This document shows, piece by piece, positions 1 to 8,117 of a stretch of 64,000 nt of DNA. Made by a program: the position numbers and the translations under genes. The notes beneath the pieces were generated by a model. The model did not search any database, had not been told where the DNA came from, and saw nothing but the letters and a program-made list of their open reading frames with translations. This stretch comes from Bosea sp. 29B (GTDB lineage Bacteria; Pseudomonadota; Alphaproteobacteria; Rhizobiales; Beijerinckiaceae). Each line of letters starts with the position of its first letter. The first letter of the stretch is position 1. The DNA lies in assembly GCF_902506165.1 (NCBI RefSeq), contig NZ_LR733817.1, forward strand, positions 5,768,184 through 5,832,183, written 5' to 3'.

Positions 1-149
1 AACTGAAAAAGCGCGGCTGGCGCTTCGTCGGCCCCACCACCGTCTATGCCTTCATGCAGGCGATGGGACTGATCAACGACCATATCGAAGGCTGCGTCAT
101 CCGGGCCGAGATCGAACGCTCCCGGATGGCCTTTCGAAAGCCGGCGTGA
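1..149 (+). CDS. tag: DNA-3-methyladenine glycosylase I, C-terminal end (partial)
   Basis: Only the last 48 codons are in the window; the reading frame enters at base 3 and stops with TGA at 147-149. The peptide contains the segment RGWRFVGPTTVYAFMQAMG followed by GLINDHIEGC, which matches the conserved end of the Tag family, where the His and Cys take part in the structural zinc site. Tag removes 3-methyladenine from alkylated DNA as the first step of base excision repair in the cytoplasm. The upstream part and the start codon lie outside the window. Confidence 0.85.
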   Translation, partial: LKKRGWRFVGPTTVYAFMQAMGLINDHIEGCVIRAEIERSRMAFRKPA

Positions 150-179
150 TCGACAGCCGACCCGCCGGCCGCCTCGACT

Positions 180-377
180 CTACTCGCGCATCCGCTTGAC
201 CGAACCGGTCACGGTCGGAGCTGCGAAGGCGCCGACTGCGCCGCCCGCGACGGCGCCGATCGGCCCGCCGATGATCGCACCGGTTCCCGCGCCGGCGGCA
301 GCGCCCGCGATGCGTTCCTCGGTGGTGGTGCAGGCTGCAAGCAGGGCCGCCAGGCAGCCCGCGAAGATGATCCTCAT
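180..377 (-). CDS. Small glycine-zipper lipoprotein
   Basis: The predicted protein has 65 residues. Residues 1-16 form a lipoprotein signal peptide ending in the lipobox LAAC (Cys16). The rest is a Gly/Ala-rich segment with repeated GxxxG spacing (about residues 25-50), typical of glycine-zipper outer-membrane lipoproteins of the 17 kDa antigen/SlyB/YMGG kind. I start at the ATG at 377, because a GGGG motif lies about 9 bases upstream; an ATG two codons earlier (383) is also possible. The longer reading frame upstream lacks signal-peptide character. It is probably an envelope-stability protein, but no specific role can be read from it. Confidence 0.7.
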   Translation of the reverse strand: MRIIFAGCLAALLAACTTTEERIAGAAAGAGTGAIIGGPIGAVAGGAVGAFAAPTVTGSVKRMRE

Positions 378-444
378 CGTCATCGTCCCCGTCGTTTCGT
401 CACGGGGGCAAGCATCCCGGCGGATGGTCAACGCGAGGTAAACG

Positions 445-1149
445 TCAGGGAACGGCGACTGTAGGCCCGAAAATCCGCTCGAACTCGGCCCGCAGCGCAC
501 TGTCGACCTCGGGCATCGTCAGCGGCAGGCCAAGATCGACCAGCGAGGTCACGCCCTGGTCGGAGACGCCGCAGGGCACGATGCCATCGAAATGCGCCAG
601 CTCCGGTTCGACATTGAGCGAGATGCCATGGAACGAAACCCAGCGCCGGACACGGATGCCGAGCGCAGCGATCTTGTCCTCGGCGCCCTCCCCCTTCTCA
701 GGCCGGCGCACCCAGACGCCGACGCGCTCCTCGCGCCGCTCGCCGCGGATGTTGAAGGCGGCGAGCGTGCCGATCAGCCAGGCTTCCAGCGCCGAGACGA
801 AGCGGCGCAGATCGGGCTCGCGCCGCTTCAGGTCGAGCATCACGTAAGCCACGCGCTGGCCGGGGCCGTGATAGGTGAACTGCCCGCCGCGCCCGGTGCG
901 GTGCACGGGAAAACGCTCTGGCGTCAGCAGGTCCTGATCCCTGGCCGAGGTGCCGGCTGTGTAGAGCGCGGGGTGCTCGACCAGCCAGACACGCTCGCGC
1001 GCCTTGCCGTCGGCGATCAGGGCGGCGCGGGCCTCCATCTCGGCAACGGCCGCTTCATAGCCGACCGGCTCGTCGGCGATCACCCATTCGACCGGCTCCG
1101 AACCCGCCTCCGGCAGGAACGAGACCGACAGCGCCCCGCGCGTCTTCAC
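445..1149 (-). CDS. lipB: Octanoyltransferase LipB
   Basis: LipB transfers octanoyl groups from octanoyl-ACP to the lipoyl domains of 2-oxoacid dehydrogenases and GcvH, the first step of endogenous lipoate synthesis. The 234-residue protein shows the family blocks [25 protein letters not shown] (catalytic Lys) and [12 protein letters not shown], where the Cys is the acyl-thioester nucleophile. The start is a GTG at 1149, with a weak AGG about 10 bases upstream; no better start is seen. The gene is divergent from the FliN-like gene, with a gap of about 135 bases between the two starts. Confidence 0.95.
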   Translation of the reverse strand: MKTRGALSVSFLPEAGSEPVEWVIADEPVGYEAAVAEMEARAALIADGKARERVWLVEHPALYTAGTSARDQDLLTPERFPVHRTGRGGQFTYHGPGQRVAYVMLDLKRREPDLRRFVSALEAWLIGTLAAFNIRGERREERVGVWVRRPEKGEGAEDKIAALGIRVRRWVSFHGISLNVEPELAHFDGIVPCGVSDQGVTSLVDLGLPLTMPEVDSALRAEFERIFGPTVAVP

Positions 1150-1284
1150 TATGGCTTAACCTAGTTTGTTCAACTCTTGGAAACCGGTGCGGTGCCCGAT
1201 CGCTTCACCGCTGCTCATGCGCCGGTTTCCGCGTCGCTGGCAAGTTCGTGGAATTGTTTTCAGGTAAGTCTGCGGAGGCAGGTT

Positions 1285-1554
1285 TTGAAGGCCGATCTCG
1301 ACAATGTCGCGGTAGAGCTCACGGTGGTGCTCGGCTCGGCGCAGATGCCAATCTACAAGCTGCTGCGCATGGGCCGCGGCGCGATCATCGAGCTCAACGC
1401 GACCGAGAACGACGAAGTCCAGATTCTCGCCAACAACCATCCCTTCGCCAAGGGCCATGTCGTCGTCGCCGGCACCCGCATCTCTGTCGAGATCACCGAG
1501 ATGCTGATGCGCCCGACCGTCTACACGCTCGAAACCGTCGCCGACGCGGCCTGA
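1285..1554 (+). CDS. Orphan FliN/SpoA-domain protein (TTG start)
   Basis: The SpoA (surface presentation of antigens) fold of FliN covers almost the whole protein: LDNVAVELTVVLGSAQ, then IYKLLRMGRGAIIEL and the C-terminal hydrophobic pattern ending ISVEITEML. FliN sits in the C-ring of the flagellar switch. I place the start at TTG 1285, because GGAGG ends 6 bases upstream; this gives an 89-residue, single-domain protein. The ATG at 1177 would add 36 residues that look like translated leader. No other flagellar gene is nearby, so it may be a second FliN paralogue, a type III secretion C-ring relative, or something recruited to another role. Confidence 0.75.
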   Translation: MKADLDNVAVELTVVLGSAQMPIYKLLRMGRGAIIELNATENDEVQILANNHPFAKGHVVVAGTRISVEITEMLMRPTVYTLETVADAA

Positions 1555-1561
1555 GCGATAC

Positions 1562-2416
1562 TCACTCGAACTGGACGCTGACCTTCGGCGTCCCCGCGAA
1601 TCCCTCATAGCGGACGGTGATCTGCTGGCCCGGCTTCGGCGGCGTCAGCGGCGAGAACGAGCCGACGCTGATCAGGTCGCCGGCGGCGAGCTTGCGGCCG
1701 CTCTTGGCCAGGTCCTGCACCAGCCAGACCACCGAATTCAGCGGGTTGCCGAGCGTCGCGGCGCCGGTCCCCTCGGCCAGCACCGCCCCGCTGCCATCGG
1801 TCGCGACGATCTTGTTCTCGGCGAGCAGTGCCACCGTCGCGGCATCGGCCTTGAGCGGCACCTCGGCGCCGGCGACGCCGAAGCGAGCAGCGACATTGAT
1901 CGCCAGCAGCTGCGTGCCGTCGAGCGTCTCGCTCGGCGCCAGCGCCAGGTCCGGCAATTCGATGAAGGGGCGCATCCCGGAGATATGACGCAGCGCTTCC
2001 TCAGGCGTCTTGGCGGTGTTGATTCCCTCGTCCTTGACGACGAGCAACATGTCAGCCTCCCAGACCGGGCGAGCGCCATAGGCCGCGGGCAACCTCGCCC
2101 CGTCGTTCAGAATCATCTTGTCGAACAGCACGCCGCTGACCGGTCCATCGGCCTTGAAGCGCTCCTGCACCGCCTTGGCGGTGAGTCCGGCCTTGTAGCC
2201 GACGACCTTGCCGAGCTTGCCCTGAAGCTCGGCGACGAGCTTGCCGCGCGCGCAGGCCGCATCGTCGAGATTCGCCACGGGCAAGGCCTTGGCCGGTCGC
2301 TTCGCCTCCCAATCGGTGACAAAGCCGCTGATCGCGGCTGCGTCGGGACAGGCGGCCTGCGCTGCGCTCGCCATGAGGCAGGCGTTCAGGGCCAAGGCAA
2401 TGGAACATGCGCGCAT
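1562..2416 (-). CDS. Exported fumarylacetoacetase-fold protein (2-keto-4-pentenoate hydratase-like)
   Basis: The protein has 284 residues. It begins with a clear Sec signal peptide (MRACSIALALNACLMASAAQA) and continues as an FAH/MhpD-type hydratase-decarboxylase domain, with VGYKAGLTAKAVQERF, a metal-site-like region around RPVWEADMLLVV and the closing LISVGSFSPLTPPKPGQ. The start at 2416 is chosen for the GGGAGGA motif 5 bases upstream. Family members normally act in the cytoplasm on meta-cleavage products of aromatic compounds, so the signal peptide is unusual. The metal-binding Glu-x-Glu of MhpD reads Glu-x-Asp here. Substrate unknown; the gene stands alone. Confidence 0.75.
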   Translation of the reverse strand: MRACSIALALNACLMASAAQAACPDAAAISGFVTDWEAKRPAKALPVANLDDAACARGKLVAELQGKLGKVVGYKAGLTAKAVQERFKADGPVSGVLFDKMILNDGARLPAAYGARPVWEADMLLVVKDEGINTAKTPEEALRHISGMRPFIELPDLALAPSETLDGTQLLAINVAARFGVAGAEVPLKADAATVALLAENKIVATDGSGAVLAEGTGAATLGNPLNSVVWLVQDLAKSGRKLAAGDLISVGSFSPLTPPKPGQQITVRYEGFAGTPKVSVQFE

Positions 2417-2573
2417 CGACGTCCTCCCGTATCCGCTCATGGCCGGCGCGGGAGCACAGACTGGCGGCGATTATCGCTGAGCCGGCTGCGCCATGGAGCG
2501 CGCGGGCGGCAGCGTTGTGCCTTGACGATCTCCGGCCGGACGAACTTCGTCAACAAGACTGTCCGAACAGGGC

Positions 2574-2602
2574 TTGTCCCGGCTCACGGCTTTTGCTAGA
2601 CC
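2574..2602 (+). promoter_or_regulatory. Candidate promoter of tRNA-Leu
   Basis: TTGTCC (2574-2579) and TAGACC (2597-2602) are separated by 17 bases and lie about 50 bases upstream of the tRNA. The fit to a housekeeping -35/-10 pair is fair but not perfect. Confidence 0.4.
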
Positions 2603-2653
2603 CGCGCCGCTCCGGAGTTCACCGCCACAGCGCGGCGCCCTCCAGGAGCCGCT

Positions 2654-2738
2654 GCGGTCATGGCGGAATTGGTAGACGCACTACCTTGAGGTGGTAGCGG
2701 GGAGACCCGTGGAGGTTCGAGTCCTCTTGACCGCACCA
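2654..2738 (+). tRNA. tRNA-Leu (anticodon GAG)
   Basis: The cloverleaf closes: acceptor stem GCGGTCA (2654-2660) pairs with TGACCGC (2728-2734). The anticodon stem CTACC/GGTAG surrounds the loop TTGAGGT with anticodon GAG at 2688-2690. A long class II variable arm is present, and the T loop reads GGTTCGAGTCC. Discriminator A is followed by an encoded CCA. It decodes CUC and CUU leucine codons. A terminator hairpin follows. Confidence 0.97.
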
Positions 2739-2758
2739 GTTTAGGACGAAGGTCCGCG

Positions 2759-2788
2759 AAACGGCGATCCGCAAGGGTCGCCGTTTTT
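2759..2788 (+). terminator. Rho-independent terminator after tRNA-Leu
   Basis: AAACGGCGA (2759-2767) pairs with TCGCCGTTT, followed directly by a T run ending at 2788. It lies 20 bases after the tRNA CCA end. Confidence 0.85.
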
Positions 2789-2919
2789 CGTTGCGGATGC
2801 ATCGAATCCCGCTGCGGCGCGTTGCCATCAGGCGGAGGCGCTGACACAAGGGCGCTGACGCGTTCAGGCGCGAATCCCCTGCCCCCGAATTCTCCAGCCC
2901 TCGAATCGCGGAGCGACCC

Positions 2920-4326
2920 ATGGTGGAAGCCGAGCCCGCTCCGGACGAGACGCTGGAGCGCAAGGTCCGCGACGAAGATGGCGCAATCGACGCCGGCTTC
3001 GTCGAGCAGGTCTCGCAGGCCGTGCTGCTCTCCGACGTCACCGCCTTGCGCGGGCTCGTCGCGGAACTCCATGAGGCCGATCTCGGCGACCTGATCGAGG
3101 CGCTCGACCAGGAGGAGCGGCCCAAGCTGATCTCGCTGCTCGGCGGCGATTTCGACTTCGCCGCCCTGACCGAGGTCGACGACGCCGTTCGCGAGGAGAT
3201 TCTCGAGGAGCTCTCGCCGGAGACCGTCGCCGAGGGTGTGCGCGATCTCGACACCGACGATGCGGTCTACATTCTCGAAGACCTCGACGAGGCCGACAAG
3301 CGCGAGATCCTCGACAAGCTGACGCCGGCCGAGCGCACGGTGCTGCAGCAGGGCCTCGATTACCCCGAAGGCTCGGCCGGCCGGCGCATGCAGCCCGAGG
3401 TGATCGCGGTGCCGCCATTCTGGACGGTCGGCCACACCATCGACTTCCTGCGCGAGACCGAAGACCTGCCCGAGCGCTTCTTCGAGATCTTCGTCGCCGA
3501 TCCCAGCCACCATTTCGTCGGCACGGTCAGGCTCGACCAATTGCTGCGGACAAAGCGCCCGGTCAGTGTCGTCGATCTCATCGAGGACGACCGCCGCGTC
3601 GTGCAGGCGACCGACGACGTCGAGGACGTGGCGCGGATGTTCCAGCGCTACAACCTCGTCGCGGCCCCCGTGATCGACGCGGCCGGCCGGCTCGTTGGCG
3701 TCATGACCATCGACGACATCGTCGACGTGATCGAGGAAGCCGGCGACGACGACGTCAAGCAGCTCGCCGGCGTCGACGCGGAAGAAGAGATTTCCGATTC
3801 GGTGCGCCAGGTCGCGCTCGGCCGCTTTCGCTGGCGCTTCATCAGCCTGATCGCAGCCTTTCTCAGCGCCTCCGTCATGGCGCTGTTCGAGGAGCAGCTC
3901 GGCAAGCTCGTCGCGCTCGCCGTGCTCGCACCGATCGTCGCCAGCCAGGGCGGCAATGCCGCGACCCAGACGATGACGGTCGCGGTCCGGGCCCTCGGCA
4001 CCGGCGAGCTCGGCGGCTGGAACATGGCCCGCTTCTTCCGGCGTGAGATGATCGTCGGCGTACTTAACGGCGTCGCCTTCGCGCTGATCACCGCGCTGGT
4101 CGCCGGCTTCTGGTTCGGCAATCCCACACTCGGCGTCGTCATCGGCCTTGCGATGGTCGCGACCTTGATCATCGCCGCCCTTGCCGGTGTGGCCGTGCCG
4201 CTGGTCCTCGACAAGGCCGGCATCGATCCCGCGATCTCGTCCGGCACCTTCGTCACCACCATCACCGACGTGGTCGGCTTCTTCTCCTTCCTCGGCATCG
4301 CGACGATGCTGCTGCGCCTGTCCTGA
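2920..4326 (+). CDS. mgtE: Magnesium transporter MgtE
   Basis: This is a 468-residue MgtE channel of the inner membrane that imports Mg2+ by a gate sensing internal Mg2+. Residues about 1-130 form the acidic superhelical N domain, and about 135-270 the paired CBS domains (VTGVMTIDDIVDVI-type motif visible as LVGVMTIDDIVDVI). A linking helix and five membrane helices follow, with the conserved pore segment APIVASQGGNAATQT. GGAG lies 6 bases before the ATG. The next gene follows after 71 bases and is unrelated in function. Confidence 0.95.
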   Translation: MVEAEPAPDETLERKVRDEDGAIDAGFVEQVSQAVLLSDVTALRGLVAELHEADLGDLIEALDQEERPKLISLLGGDFDFAALTEVDDAVREEILEELSPETVAEGVRDLDTDDAVYILEDLDEADKREILDKLTPAERTVLQQGLDYPEGSAGRRMQPEVIAVPPFWTVGHTIDFLRETEDLPERFFEIFVADPSHHFVGTVRLDQLLRTKRPVSVVDLIEDDRRVVQATDDVEDVARMFQRYNLVAAPVIDAAGRLVGVMTIDDIVDVIEEAGDDDVKQLAGVDAEEEISDSVRQVALGRFRWRFISLIAAFLSASVMALFEEQLGKLVALAVLAPIVASQGGNAATQTMTVAVRALGTGELGGWNMARFFRREMIVGVLNGVAFALITALVAGFWFGNPTLGVVIGLAMVATLIIAALAGVAVPLVLDKAGIDPAISSGTFVTTITDVVGFFSFLGIATMLLRLS

Positions 4327-4397
4327 TCGGACTGACAGCCTCGAAAAAACCGGTAACGTAAACCGGGCGTCAAGTTTTCTCCGCAATTGTCCGAGAA

Positions 4398-5351
4398 ATG
4401 ATCGCCCGCCGCATGAAATCCTTTTCCCTGGCCCCCTTCGCGCTGCTCGCCGCCCTGACGGCTTTGGGCGGCTGCGTCGGTTTGGACAACTATCCGGCCA
4501 AGGGCGATGCGCGCCCGCATCCCGGCGTCGAGGCTGCGAGGCGCTATCCGATCCAGGGCATCGACATTTCGCGCTGGCAGGGCGAGATCGATTGGGCCTC
4601 GGTCAAGGCGGCCGGCACCCGCTTCGTCTACATCAAGGCGACCGAGGGCGGCGACCATGTCGACCCGGCCTTCCAGCGGAACTGGGAAGCCGCGCGCCGG
4701 GCCGGCGTGCCGCGCGGCGCCTATCACTTCGTCTACTGGTGCCGCCCGGCCCATGAGCAGGCGGTCTGGTTCAAGCAGCAGATCCCGAATGATCCCGACG
4801 CGCTGCCGCCGGTGCTCGACCTCGAATGGAACGGCCACTCCAAGACCTGTCCGAAGAAGGTCGAGCGCTCGTTGGCGCTGGAGAAAATCCGGCTGATGCT
4901 GACCGAACTCGAGCAGCTCACCGGTAAGAAGCCGGTGATCTACACCGACATCACCTTCCATAAGGACATTCTGGAAGGCGAGTTCAACGATTATCCCTAC
5001 TGGATCCGCTCGACCGCGGCCAAACCCGAGGCGCGCTACGAGAACCGGCCCTGGGCCTTCTGGCAGTTCACCACCACCGGCCGCGTCCCCGGCATCAAGG
5101 GCGATGTCGACCGCAACGCCTTCTACGGCAATGAGGGCGAGTTCGCCGGCTGGCGCGAGGGCCGCTTCGACATCGGCACCCGCACCTGGATCCGCGAGCG
5201 CAAGGTGCCGCCGCAACCGAGCCCCGGCCCGGAACATACGCCCGTTGCGGCGATGCCCGGCGCGAGCCGGACGGTCGCAGCCGCCTCCTTCCAGCCGGCG
5301 CCGCTCGGCGAGGTGGTGGAGAGCGAAGAGCCCGCGCCGGATTCCGAATGA
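4398..5351 (+). CDS. GH25 lysozyme-like lipoprotein
   Basis: The 317-residue protein is a glycoside hydrolase family 25 (Chalaropsis-type muramidase) enzyme, expected to cut the peptidoglycan glycan strand. Motifs: QGIDISRWQGEIDW, FVYIKATEGG, the acidic pair in PPVLDLEWNG, and WAFWQFTTTGRVPGI. Residues 1-26 form a lipoprotein signal with lipobox LGGC (Cys26), so it should be membrane-anchored. The Pro/Ala-rich tail after residue 260 carries no known domain. A paralogue with about the same core lies at 7125-8117 but has a cleavable signal instead. Start ATG 4398 has only a weak ribosome site; ATG 4413 is an alternative. Confidence 0.88.
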   Translation: MIARRMKSFSLAPFALLAALTALGGCVGLDNYPAKGDARPHPGVEAARRYPIQGIDISRWQGEIDWASVKAAGTRFVYIKATEGGDHVDPAFQRNWEAARRAGVPRGAYHFVYWCRPAHEQAVWFKQQIPNDPDALPPVLDLEWNGHSKTCPKKVERSLALEKIRLMLTELEQLTGKKPVIYTDITFHKDILEGEFNDYPYWIRSTAAKPEARYENRPWAFWQFTTTGRVPGIKGDVDRNAFYGNEGEFAGWREGRFDIGTRTWIRERKVPPQPSPGPEHTPVAAMPGASRTVAAASFQPAPLGEVVESEEPAPDSE

Positions 5352-5356
5352 GGCGA

Positions 5357-5372
5357 GCAGGGTCGTCCCTGC
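5357..5372. terminator. Hairpin between convergent genes
   Basis: GCAGGG (5357-5362) and CCCTGC (5367-5372) form a 6-bp stem with a 4-base loop between the stop codons of the GH25 gene and the convergent methyltransferase gene. No strong T run follows, so terminator function is only suggested. Confidence 0.35.
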
Positions 5373-5394
5373 CCTTCTGAAATTTCTGAGCCGC

Positions 5395-6210
5395 CTAGGC
5401 CTTCGTCGCACAGACCAGATGCGCCGGCATCGGCAGGTGAAGCTCGCCCCCCGACATGAACGGGGCGACCGATCTCTCGATATCTGCGCGGACGGCCGCC
5501 AACTCCGCCGGGCTCTGCCGCTTGAGGGCACCGCCCGTGCGCGCTGTCCCATGCAGCAGGGCCTCGAAATAGTCGCCGGGAGACGGGAAAGCCCAGTGCT
5601 GCGGCACGATCGCCGATCGCATATCCCGAAAGCCGCAGCGCTTCAGAGCATCCTCGCAATTCGCCGCATCGCTGAAATGGAAGAAGGGCGGCCCGGGTGG
5701 AAGCCCGACATTCGGATTGCCAGATCGCTGGATCGCCGCCATCGGGATCGCGAAGCCGGCCACCATCTCCGGCAGCCCCCAGGCGGTGAAGGCCAGCCGG
5801 CCGCCGGAGCGCAGCACCCGGTGCATGGCCCGCAAGGCGCGCTCGGGTTCGTCGAAATGCAGGATGCCGAAATTCATGCCGACGGCATCGAAGCTGCCAT
5901 CGGCATACTCTTCGAGGGTCAACGCGTCCCCTTCCTGGAAATCGATGCCGGGATGGAGCGAGCGAGCCCTCATGACCATCGGAACCGAGAAGTCGACGCC
6001 TTCCGCGATCGCTTCGCGCGCCGCAGCCGCGGCGGCGAGGTAGCCGGTGCCGCAGGCGACATCGAGCAGGCGCTGGCCGGGGGCAAGCTCCAGCGCATCG
6101 AGCATCGCCGGGATGACTTGCTGGGTCAGGCGGCTGAAGGCGGCGTCGTAATCCTCGACCACCGCTTCCCAAGCCTTGTGTTCGAAATCGCTGAAGGCAG
6201 AGCGCGTCAT
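5395..6210 (-). CDS. Class I SAM-dependent methyltransferase
   Basis: The 271-residue protein has the Rossmann methyltransferase motifs in order: LLDVACGTGYLAAAAAA (motif I, SAM binding), the acidic EGVDFS strand, GSFDAVGMNFGILHF (motif II) and VLRSGGRLAFTAWG (motif III). This is the UbiE/type 11 family pattern. Start ATG 6210 is preferred to GTG 6219, because AAGGAG stands 8 bases before the ATG. It is divergent from nothing and convergent with the GH25 gene. The substrate is unknown. Its place beside pcs invites a phospholipid role, but its similarity is too general to say. Confidence 0.8.
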   Translation of the reverse strand: MTRSAFSDFEHKAWEAVVEDYDAAFSRLTQQVIPAMLDALELAPGQRLLDVACGTGYLAAAAAAREAIAEGVDFSVPMVMRARSLHPGIDFQEGDALTLEEYADGSFDAVGMNFGILHFDEPERALRAMHRVLRSGGRLAFTAWGLPEMVAGFAIPMAAIQRSGNPNVGLPPGPPFFHFSDAANCEDALKRCGFRDMRSAIVPQHWAFPSPGDYFEALLHGTARTGGALKRQSPAELAAVRADIERSVAPFMSGGELHLPMPAHLVCATKA

Positions 6211-6303
6211 CCGGCTCACTCCTTCCGGACGAGGGGACGAAGGCTACCCTAACGGAATGGCCTTTCAAGGCCAACGCAAATCGGGTTTCGGCCGGACGCC
6301 AGT

Positions 6304-7020
6304 TCAGCGCGACATCCTGGCCCGCGCCAGACCGAGCCCGACGAAATAGCAGGCCGCCAGCCCGAGCCCGGCCTTGCTCCAGATATCCGGCGCCATCCCC
6401 TGCCACAGCGTCGCCGCAGCGGCGATGCCCCATACCGTCAGCATCGTCAGCGTCAGCCCGCGCCAGCGCCGCACGCGCACCGGGTGCACGAACACGACCG
6501 GCAGGAACATCAGCACGGTGGCGATCAGGATGACCGCCAGCACCAGCCAGGCCGGCGGCGCGAAGGCGACGATGTAGAACACGACGATGTTCCACACCGC
6601 CGGGAAGCCGCGGAACCACCAGTCGTCGGTCTTCATGCCGGTGTCGGCGAAATAGAGCGCGCTCGCCAGCGTCACGGCGAGGCCCGCGATCACCCCATAG
6701 GGTGCAGCCATCACCTCCGGCCGCAGCAACATCGCCGCCGGCACGAAGACATAGGTGACGAAATCGACGACGAGGTCGAGCAGCGCCCCGTCATAGCGTT
6801 TCGCCCGGCTCTTGACGGAGAAACGCCGCGCCAGCGGCCCGTCAACCGCATCGACCACCAGCGCCACGCCGAGCCAGATGAAAGCCTGGGTCAGGTCGCC
6901 GGTGAACACGGCCTGCAGTGCCAGGAAGCCGAGCGCAGCGCCGAACGCCGTCAGCACATGGACGCCATAGGCCAGGGCCCGACCGCCCTTGCCGGGATCA
7001 TCGCCGCCGGAATCGTCCAT
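6304..7020 (-). CDS. pcs: Phosphatidylcholine synthase
   Basis: Pcs condenses choline with CDP-diacylglycerol to make phosphatidylcholine in the inner membrane; it is typical of Rhizobiales and other host- or plant-associated bacteria. The 238-residue protein is highly hydrophobic (about 7-8 membrane helices). It carries the CDP-alcohol phosphatidyltransferase signature as DAVDGPLAR followed by YDGALLDLVVD, the spacing known for Pcs. GGGAGG stands 6 bases before the ATG. It shares a short divergent region with the second GH25 gene. Confidence 0.93.
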   Translation of the reverse strand: MDDSGGDDPGKGGRALAYGVHVLTAFGAALGFLALQAVFTGDLTQAFIWLGVALVVDAVDGPLARRFSVKSRAKRYDGALLDLVVDFVTYVFVPAAMLLRPEVMAAPYGVIAGLAVTLASALYFADTGMKTDDWWFRGFPAVWNIVVFYIVAFAPPAWLVLAVILIATVLMFLPVVFVHPVRVRRWRGLTLTMLTVWGIAAAATLWQGMAPDIWSKAGLGLAACYFVGLGLARARMSR

Positions 7021-7068
7021 CGCCAGCCTCCCGCCGGTTAACCAAGCCTGAAGCCGGTCGCTCGAATG

Positions 7069-7084
7069 CTAACCACCTCTTAAC
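7069..7084 (+). promoter_or_regulatory. CtrA-like binding site
   Basis: CTAA-N7-TTAAC at 7069-7084 matches eight of the nine fixed positions of the alphaproteobacterial CtrA consensus TTAA-N7-TTAAC. A TTAACC half-site lies at 7039-7044. Both are in the divergent region between pcs and the second GH25 gene, the full site about 40 bases before the GH25 start. Confidence 0.4.
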
Positions 7085-7124
7085 CCGCCCCTCGCCTATC
7101 CTTTTCTGCGAAGAGGAGACAAGC

Positions 7125-8117
7125 ATGGCGCCCCGCGCTGAGACCAGACCAGAAGCGCGGCGCATGGCGAAATCTGCCGGCCAGCTGGCGATCTGCGCCT
7201 TGCTCGGCCTGTTCGGCGCCGAGCCGGCGCTCGCGCTCTATCCCAAGAAAAGCGATTCCGACCCCCATGCCGGCGTGCGCGATGCGCGACGCCGCGTCAT
7301 CCAGGGCATCGACGTCTCGCGCTGGCAGGACGATATCGACTGGCAGAAGGTCAAGGATGCCGGCACGCGCTTCGCCTTCATCAAGGCGACCGAGGGCGGC
7401 GATCATCTCGACCCGATGTTCAGGAAGAACTGGGCCGAGGCCAAGAAAGCCGGCGTGCCACGTGGCGCCTATCACTTCGTCTATTGGTGCCGGCCCGCCA
7501 AGGACCAGATCCGCTGGTTCAAGCGCCACATCCCGCGCGATCCCGACGCCCTGCCCCCGGTCCTCGACGTCGAGTGGAACGGCGAATCCGCCAGATGCGG
7601 CAAGAAGATTCCGCGCGAGAAGGCACTCGCCAAGATCCGCGAGATGCTGAAAGGGCTGCAGGAGCACACCGGCAAGAAGCCGATCATCTATACCGACATC
7701 ACCTTCCACGAAGACGTGCTGGAAGGTGAGTTCAACGACCATCCCTATTGGCTGCGCTCGACAGCCGCCCCGCTGCATCATCGCTATGAGCGCAAGCAGT
7801 GGGAGTTCTGGCAGTTCACCACCACCGGCCGCGTCCCCGGCATCGGCGGCGACGTCGACCGCAACGCCTTTTTCGGCAGCGAGCATGAATTCGCTGCCTG
7901 GCGCGACGGGCGCTACGACATCGGCGCGCGCAAATGGCGCGGTGGCGAGCCCAAGGTCGCGACCACGCCCAAGCCCCCCGCCACGCCGGCCGGCCTGAGG
8001 ACGCCGAAGGCGGCCGGCGGCACACCGCTGAAATTCCTGCCGCCCGGCAAGATTCCGCGCAACGCCTCCCGCGACGTCGCTACGACAGGGTCGCTGGCAA
8101 ACCGCGACGAGGACTGA
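7125..8117 (+). CDS. GH25 lysozyme-like secreted protein
   Basis: This 330-residue paralogue of the 4398-5351 protein has the same motifs (QGIDVSRWQDDIDW, FAFIKATEGGDH, PPVLDVEWNG, FWQFTTTGRVPGIGGDVDR). The start is fixed by AGAGGAG 6 bases before ATG 7125. The N-terminus is a long Sec-type signal ending near EPALA (about residue 38) with no lipobox, so the mature enzyme should be free in the periplasm or secreted, unlike its lipidated paralogue. Two Cys in YWCRP and RCGKK are conserved in both copies and may form a disulfide. The C-terminal about 70 residues are Pro/Lys-rich and basic. A possible CtrA site precedes it. Confidence 0.88.
   Translation: MAPRAETRPEARRMAKSAGQLAICALLGLFGAEPALALYPKKSDSDPHAGVRDARRRVIQGIDVSRWQDDIDWQKVKDAGTRFAFIKATEGGDHLDPMFRKNWAEAKKAGVPRGAYHFVYWCRPAKDQIRWFKRHIPRDPDALPPVLDVEWNGESARCGKKIPREKALAKIREMLKGLQEHTGKKPIIYTDITFHEDVLEGEFNDHPYWLRSTAAPLHHRYERKQWEFWQFTTTGRVPGIGGDVDRNAFFGSEHEFAAWRDGRYDIGARKWRGGEPKVATTPKPPATPAGLRTPKAAGGTPLKFLPPGKIPRNASRDVATTGSLANRDED

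Noticed and set aside
1177..1284. ATG-started extension of the FliN-like protein
   Set aside because: No ribosome site fits ATG 1177 and the added 36 residues are unlike FliN; TTG 1285 has GGAGG at good spacing.
2789..2919. Mg2+ riboswitch before mgtE
   Set aside because: Only about 130 bases lie between the tRNA terminator and the ATG, and no M-box-like pairing pattern was found by eye.
2596..4386. 596-codon open frame on the strand opposite mgtE
   Set aside because: It is an antisense shadow produced by high-GC codon bias. Its translation is a low-complexity charged sequence and it spans the tRNA gene, while mgtE on the other strand has all family motifs.
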